This document shows positions 58,909 through 64,000 of a stretch of DNA of 64,000 bases, in pieces. The position numbers and the translations under genes were made by a program. Each line of letters begins with the position of its first letter. The first letter of the stretch is position 1. The notes under the pieces are model-generated. The model made no database searches, was not told the origin of the DNA, and worked only from the letters and a program-made list of their open reading frames with translations. Location: the NCBI GenBank assembly GCA_023525975.1, contig CM042044.1:14122501-14186500 (forward strand). The letters run 5' to 3'. The DNA is from Smallanthus sonchifolius. Taxonomy: Eukaryota > Streptophyta > Magnoliopsida > Asterales > Asteraceae.

Positions 58909-59350
58909 TCAATCATCCCCTAAAAATCCCATAAATGTCTCAAATATATGTTTTATAAATTCGTTAAATTCAGCTTGACGATAGTGCCTACAATCGTTCA
59001 TTATCTGAAACAAAATAACATATAAAAGTTAGATTACAACTTCATATATATTCTAGTTTAATGAACAAAAGATACAAAAATATAATATATATACTTACAA
59101 TGTGTTCTTTGCAACTAATTACAAAATCATGCATGTGTTTCAACACATAGTATTCACATTCTCAACCTTTCTTTTGTTGATGACACTAAATACATTGAAT
59201 TCACAATTAATTAGTTAAAATACTAAAACAAACAAATAGTAAAGACGACAAATAGGTAACTTACATTAACCATTTGTCAATCTATTTTCTGTCTTGTAGT
59301 TGTTTCAAACAACTTTGTAAACATGTAACTAGAGTAATCCTTTCTACTTT
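58909..59350 (-). pseudogene. Ulp1-like cysteine protease exons of the CACTA element
   Basis: Three minus-strand exons fit GT-AG rules and join in phase. One ends at 59265 (YMFTKLFETTTRQKID, stop, QMVN). The second is 59099-59185 (CHQQKKG, stop, ECEYYVLKHMHDFVISCKEH), where ECxYYV carries the expected catalytic cysteine region of Ulp1/C48 peptidases. The third is 58909-59004 (NDCRHYRQAEFNEFIKHIFE, ending with TGA). Two in-frame TGA codons show it is dead. The exon upstream of 59350 was not resolved. Confidence 0.6.
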
Positions 59351-60105
59351 TTTATTGAATCGATTATGCATCATCTATAAGTATTATCTTTGATGTTGCA
59401 TTGAATCATAAATAACGAAAAATGATTCCTATATAAATTAATTTTTTTAAATATTAATATTTTGAGTACTAAAATTAATGAAATAAAAAAAGAACATCAT
59501 AAGGAGGGAAAATAAGTATAATACCCGGTTAAATACGGTGCCATAAAATATCGTCTGCCTTTATGATACTCTAGTACACGTTTAACGTGATCTATGGCAT
59601 AGTTACTATTGTTTGTTATATGTAACATCCCAAAATAAATAAAAACCCAAATAAAAGAAAAAGGAAGGTGGGCTTGGCTAGGGGCCGGCCCATGGGCCCG
59701 AAAACTGAGAAGAACCCTTCTAATCAGTAGCCATTTCCTCCTGTGTCCTTCATTTTCTTCCTGCGCAAGAACCTTAGAGAGAGAGAGAGAGATCGTCTAG
59801 AGAGAGAAAGCTCGGATCAAGCTCAAAGTCTCGAGGATTGTTGCTCAACATCTCTGGAGCATAAAGGAACGAGAAGGAAGCTATAACAGGTAATTATTAT
59901 GCCTAAATCTGAGTTTTTGTAACTTTCGGGTTTCGGGTTAATAATCGAGTAAAGGTTTAGATTTTTACGTGTGAAACTGGAAACAAACCACGGGTTTGGG
60001 TTCATGGGGGAAAATGGAACATTTCGAACGTAAAAAGTTCATAGCTTGATCGATTAGAACAAAGGGACCAGATCTAGGGTTCTGTTTGGGGAAGAAGACT
60101 GCACA

Positions 60106-60420
60106 GTCGAAACTACTAGTTTCGATATGGACGCATCTATCGAAACTACCTAGTTTCGACAGGGGCAGACCCATCGAAACTACCATAGTTTCGATATAGA
60201 CCCTAGACCCTAACTAAGAATTTATATAAGTCATACGACTCGAAACTACATGTTTCGATGAGAAGCAGTGACTCGAAACTACTTAGTTTCGATAAGAAGC
60301 CAGGGCTCGAAACTACTTAGTTTCGATAAAAAGCCAGGGCTCGAAACTACCTAGTTTCGATAAGAAGCCATGACTCGAAACTACCTAGTTTCGATAATGA
60401 AACCATGACTCGAAACTACT
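60106..60420. repeat. CGAAACTA/TAGTTTCG palindrome array (first LTR)
   Basis: About eight units such as TCGAAACTACTTAGTTTCGA and TCGAAACTACCTAGTTTCGA; arms constant, 2-4 base centre variable. Spacers of about 14-30 bases contain GATAAGAAGCCAGGGC-like text. Confidence 0.92.
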
Positions 60421-60727
60421 GAGTCAAGCATAGTAGTGTCTAAGTGTCCCCTAAGGGCACAACCTTATGTCTATGACTTGATTATACAGATTGTGAGAAA
60501 CTGTAGTGACATCAGGAACCGGCTAGGTGTAAACAGAAACGATTCATCTGGTGAGTTCTTATTGCCCTTTTTCCTAATGGTTTTGGGCTGGCATGCATAC
60601 TGGTATAGTATTTTATAAAAATGTTATTGTTATAAAATGAAAGATAAAGAACAAAAGAGCATAGTATTATCTTTTAAACAAGTTTTGAAAGATAACAATG
60701 AGCTAAAGAAAGAACGATAAAGGAGCC

Positions 60728-60771
60728 GTACTTCGGTACAGCTCGACAGTGACAGTGACAGTGACAGTGAC
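60728..60771. repeat. GTAC-TTCG-GTAC hairpin and GTGACA tandem repeat
   Basis: GTACTTCGGTAC at 60728-60739 forms a 4-bp stem with a TTCG loop closed by C-G, followed by about four GACAGT units. Confidence 0.75.
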
Positions 60772-60918
60772 AAATACCATGTTATATGCTTATGTGTTAA
60801 TATGTGTTATTTGTCTATATGAAAGTTATGTGATTGCATTTCTATTTGTGTAATAGTGTAATTGCATTGCATAGTAGTTGCATAGTAGAAAGTCCTGCAG
60901 GCATGCTAAAGTAGAAGT

Positions 60919-61161
60919 CTCACCCTGAGGTGTGAGCAATGCTAAAGGAGTCTTACACTTCGGTGTAAGCAATGCTAAAGGAGTCTTACACTTCGGTGTA
61001 AGCAATGCTAAAGGAGTCTTCACTTCGGTGTAAGCGAGAAAGTCTCACCCTGAGGTGTGAGCAATGCTAAAGGAGTCTTGCACTAACGTGCAAGCGAGAA
61101 AGAAAGTCCCACCCTGAGGTGTGGGAAGCGCTAAAGTAAAAGTCTTACCCTGAGGTGTAAG
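60919..61161. repeat. Array of about eight hairpins with compensating arm changes
   Basis: Units of 18 bases at 60919, 60952, 60985, 61018 (truncated), 61044, 61077, 61108 and 61144, with spacers like CAATGCTAAAGGAGT. Arms are 7 bases around a 4-base loop: CTTACAC/GTGTAAG and CTTGCAC/GTGCAAG are perfect; CTCACCC/GTGTGAG, CCCACCC/GTGTGGG and CTTACCC/GTGTAAG have one C-T mismatch. Loops are TTCG, TAAC or TGAG. Confidence 0.9.
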
Positions 61162-61246
61162 CAATATAGGGATCTGGTCCTCGGACCACGATCCATATGT
61201 GATAGTTAAAGTATGATAAAGTCACTTGTCAAGTATAAGTGAAATG

Positions 61247-63558
61247 TGTGACACCCGATATTTCAGGTCAATATCCGTACACATTATGAACAAGTTTACA
61301 TTACAATAAACGAGTTTACATTATAATTATTTTTGTGATTTACGTAATTTCACAAACAAGGACATTAAGGTCCATCAAAAAAAAACCGTACAGGGTCTCA
61401 CTTCATATTTGGTAATTCTAGGAGTTACCGGATCACGTATTATATACACCGACAAATTCGAACACTAGTGGTTAATTTAAATAACCAGAGAAATATATAT
61501 TTTATTTCCACAAACTTTGCGTAGAACAATAAATTATTTTCAGAATAAGTTTATAATACCGTGGAGGATCTAAACCGGATTTATTTACCCCTTTAAAACT
61601 CTAATTAATACCTAAATCTAATTATTTTATTCAAATTATCCCAAACCACTTTTATTGACTTTCTCGGCCGAAGCCAGAGAAAGCCACTCCCACGATCATC
61701 TTACTCAAAACCCATACCTCCTATTGCGAAAAACTCAGACATAACCATACTCACTTCCATCACTTTTCTCATAATTCCTTTCATCACTCTCATTTTTATA
61801 CGGCAAACATTCCAATTCTCTTCAATTCGAAGTCCAGTTTCAAGGCAAAATCCTACCACAAACCAGTATTTTAAGAAGAAATTTCAAGTGTTTCTGCAAA
61901 AGAGTCGAGATCATCTCTGTTTTCTTCATCATTTTCATCTCGGTTTTAAGGTAAAAACTCGACATTTTCACATTAGTTTCTTTAAAACCGTAGCTAAACT
62001 TACATCTTATTTAAACGCAAGAAAGACAACAAGAAGAGTGTGTCGAATTCAAGTTTAAAATATAAAAATATGCAGGACTGATTCTGTGAAACAGAAGTCC
62101 AGTACTCGAAACTAGGAGTTTCGATACCAGTTAACTCAATCGAAACTAGGTAGTTTCGATACCTTGTCTCAATCGAAACTAGGTAGTTTCGATAGCAAAT
62201 ACTCAATCGAAACTAGGAGTTTCGATACCTGTTTCTCAATCGAAACTAGGAGTTTCGATACCTGTTTCTCAATCGAAACTAGGAGTTTCGATACCTGTTT
62301 CTCAATCGAAACTAGGTAGTTTCGATACCTTTTCTCAATCGAAACTAGGTAGTTTCGATAGCAAATACTCAATCGAAACTAGGTAGTTTCGATACCTTTT
62401 TCTCAATCGAAACTAGGTAGTTTCGATAGCAAATACTCAATCGAAACTAGGAGTTTCGATACCTTTTTACTCAATCGAAACTAGGTTGTTTCGACACCTG
62501 ACCACTCCATCGAAACTAAGTAGTTTCGACACACATATGCCCAATCGAAACTAAGAAGTTTCGACATCTGTACAACAGTCCCAGTTGGGCAGTAACTCAA
62601 AACTATTTTATAACAAAACATGTGTTGGAAAACTAAAACGATATTTAAACAAACATAATCAGATTTACAAGGTCGGTGAACAATTTACAATTAAGACGTT
62701 GGTCTTAACAACAATTTACCCTTGGTATCTAGGGTACAAACAGTCAAGGTTGACTACAACAAATATTATTACAAGTATATACACAAACACAAGGTGAGTT
62801 TCACGGCCCCTTTCTTTTTACTGTTTTCTAATATTTGGGGGAAGAACATACTTCAACTATTTTATGGGATAACAAGAGAATAAGACACGACTTTATGTTT
62901 ACATGGGATGAGAACAACACATTGGAGGCCGCTAAAGTCCCCTGGAACAACATAGTAACCATTAACTGTAGCCTAGGGTCCTATGAATAGTACTATGGAG
63001 AGTGACGTCTCCCGGTCATGGTTAGTCGCGCTAACCACAATCTGGAGGATTTATGGCCGCATAGAATCTGATAACGCTTAATAGGGGCTCACACATGTCA
63101 TGGTTTGGTTACGCCTCATGTATGAACATATTATTTGTATTCCTAGCTAGTTTACAAATGGGTCAACAATTCTTATTCTGTTTATCACATACAACTGAAA
63201 CTATTTACGAACAATTGAATTTTACAAAGAACTATTTGATTAAACCTGTGAACTCACCAACTTCGTGTTGACGATTTTAAGTATGTTTTTCAGGTAACTG
63301 AACGTGATTTCAAGGTTAGCAATGTAGATTACATGCATGCACGATGGATACTACTCAAGGAGGATTTCCCTTGTATAACTCATTGAGTTGAGTCATATTT
63401 GTGAAATCTTAACTTTTTGTAAACTCAGATTATGTTTTGTAATGTAAAACATTAAACTTGTTAATGTATCCATTTATCATGTATGTGTTTGCGGTAATCA
63501 TATGCTTTGGAAACCATAAACGTCGCGCCTCGCGTTTCCGCCTTGGCGGGGTGTGACA
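61247..63558 (+). repeat. 5' LTR of a Tekay-like Ty3/gypsy element
   Basis: Begins TGTGACACCCGATATTTC and ends GGCGGGGTGTGACA; about 2.3 kb. It is followed by a tRNA-Met primer site and gag. It sits inside the LTR that starts at 59621 and contains its own CGAAACTA palindrome array. Confidence 0.8.
62105..62560. repeat. CGAAACTA/TAGTTTCG palindrome array (second LTR)
   Basis: About thirteen units, mainly ATCGAAACTAGGTAGTTTCGAT and ATCGAAACTAGGAGTTTCGAT in two alternating forms, with short spacers such as ACCTGTTTCTCA and AGCAAATACTCA. Sequence on both sides stays open on the minus strand, which yields spurious repetitive ORFs. Confidence 0.93.
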
Positions 63559-63563
63559 GAACT

Positions 63564-63576
63564 TGGTATCAGAGCC
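63564..63576 (+). other. Primer-binding site (tRNA-Met type)
   Basis: TGGTATCAGAGCC, five bases after the LTR end. Confidence 0.9.
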
Positions 63577-63705
63577 ATTGATTATAGTGAACTAGGAATC
63601 TAAATTGGAACCTAGTCTATAATCTAAATGACTCACTAAAACGTTTTCATTGCATAAGCATTGCATGACCAGTCATTTTGTCATATGGATATTGTAGTCA
63701 CAAGC

Positions 63706-64000
63706 ATGTCGTCACATTCACATTCTGATCCCGTCTCTGACACTGAATCAAATGAGGAATTTTCCGCCTCACGTCCCAAAAATCAAGTACAAACCCGTAG
63801 CTCCACGCCACCTAAAGTCGCCTTGGGAAAACCGCCTATCGTCTACCGAAAGAAAAGCGGAGGACCAGTTAAGGTGCAAAGCGCTAGGAAGAAGGTTCGA
63901 CTTCCACGCAAAAGGAATCTAGCAGCCCGTGACCTAGAAGACTTGGTGGCTGGTGAAGAACCACCTAGGCAAAGACCCTGCTACCACCCTACTGTGGGAA
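63706..64000 (+). CDS. Gag N-terminus of the Tekay-like element (partial)
   Basis: The ATG at 63706 opens MSSHSHSDPVSDTESNEEFS, then a basic/proline stretch, and the frame stays open to the window edge (98 codons). It follows a complete LTR and primer site at the usual distance for Tekay-like gag leaders. The capsid domain lies beyond the edge, so the lineage is inferred from the LTR style and leader, not from pol. It would build the particle that packages the RNA. Confidence 0.7.
   Translation, partial: MSSHSHSDPVSDTESNEEFSASRPKNQVQTRSSTPPKVALGKPPIVYRKKSGGPVKVQSARKKVRLPRKRNLAARDLEDLVAGEEPPRQRPCYHPTVG

Larger units (their letters stand above)
56565..59620 (-). mobile_element. One end of a CACTA (En/Spm-like) DNA transposon
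   Basis: CACTAGTACAAAAAAA at 56565 is a typical CACTA terminal inverted repeat. Subterminal short repeats follow (AACCGCTTTA, TTTAAAGCGGT, ACAGTGGTTCC; 56600-56960). Ulp1-like exons on the minus strand (58909-59350) fit known CACTA gene content. The opposite terminus was not found; an LTR starts at 59621, so the rest may lie beyond the window. Nested hAT-like elements occupy 57356-58811. Confidence 0.65.
59621..61246 (+). mobile_element. 5' part of an LTR, interrupted by another LTR at 61247
   Basis: Starts TGTAACATCCCAAAATAA at 59621. It contains a GA-rich leader with a possible splice donor CAGGTAATT near 59887, a CGAAACTA/TAGTTTCG palindrome array and a covarying hairpin array. Its right part should lie beyond the window. 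The start resembles the solo LTR family at 44221-50465. Confidence 0.6.

Noticed and set aside
62000..62372. Minus-strand ORFs rich in SICYRNYLVSIE repeats
   Set aside because: Translations of the palindrome array.
60106..62560. Regularly spaced repeats resembling a CRISPR array
   Set aside because: Repeats are perfect palindromes with short, similar spacers inside LTRs of a plant genome; no cas genes.

Overview
This is a eudicot plant nuclear window, probably from Asteraceae (a guess from the style of the LTR ends, not tested). It is a stack of transposable elements with few plausible cellular sequences. Insertions were resolved by reading target-site duplications (TSDs) and terminal sequences by eye.

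Layout. 1-2138 is part of a minus-strand LTR. 2139-6009 is decayed sequence that runs into a minus-strand primer-binding site and a 3.2 kb LTR (6010-9211). From 9.6 to 52.3 kb lies an older unit now split into pieces. It holds a FAR1/MULE-type DNA-binding gene (10137-11041, continuing at 42670-42930) and an ATHILA-ORF1-like gene (43990-44220, continuing at 50471-51555). Both are surrounded by copies of a palindromic motif built on CCGTCACGTATAGG. The FAR1-like gene is broken by a Ty1/copia Sirevirus-like element (11042-42664, TSD GGATG/GTATG). That element is broken in its post-pol ORF by a Ty3/gypsy Athila element (19141-37941, TSD ATATC). The Athila gag is broken by a minus-strand gag-pro-only relative (21547-28808, TSD GCAGC). 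The ATHILA-ORF1-like gene is broken by a minus-strand solo LTR (44221-50465, TSD CTATG), which holds a plus-strand solo LTR of the same family (45953-48849, TSD TTACC).

The right part holds a small AT-hook protein gene (54697-55056, minus), the best candidate for an ordinary host gene; one end of a CACTA element with Ulp1-like exons (56565-about 59620) carrying two nested hAT-like elements (57356-58811 and 57752-58527); and two nested LTRs (59621 and 61247-63558) leading into a Tekay-like gag that runs off the window.

Most unusual signals. (1) The solo-LTR family carries two tandem tRNA-like modules per LTR, each with A-box and B-box motifs followed by a T run, in the same relative place in both copies; one copy was inserted inside a module of the other. 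(2) The 60.9-61.2 kb array holds hairpins whose arms differ between units with compensating changes. (3) Unrelated families here each carry their own array of short perfect or near-perfect palindromes. In the gag-pro-only element nearly all substitutions between its two LTRs fall in or beside that array. Most pol and gag frames have stops or frameshifts, so nearly all coding entries are pseudogenes.
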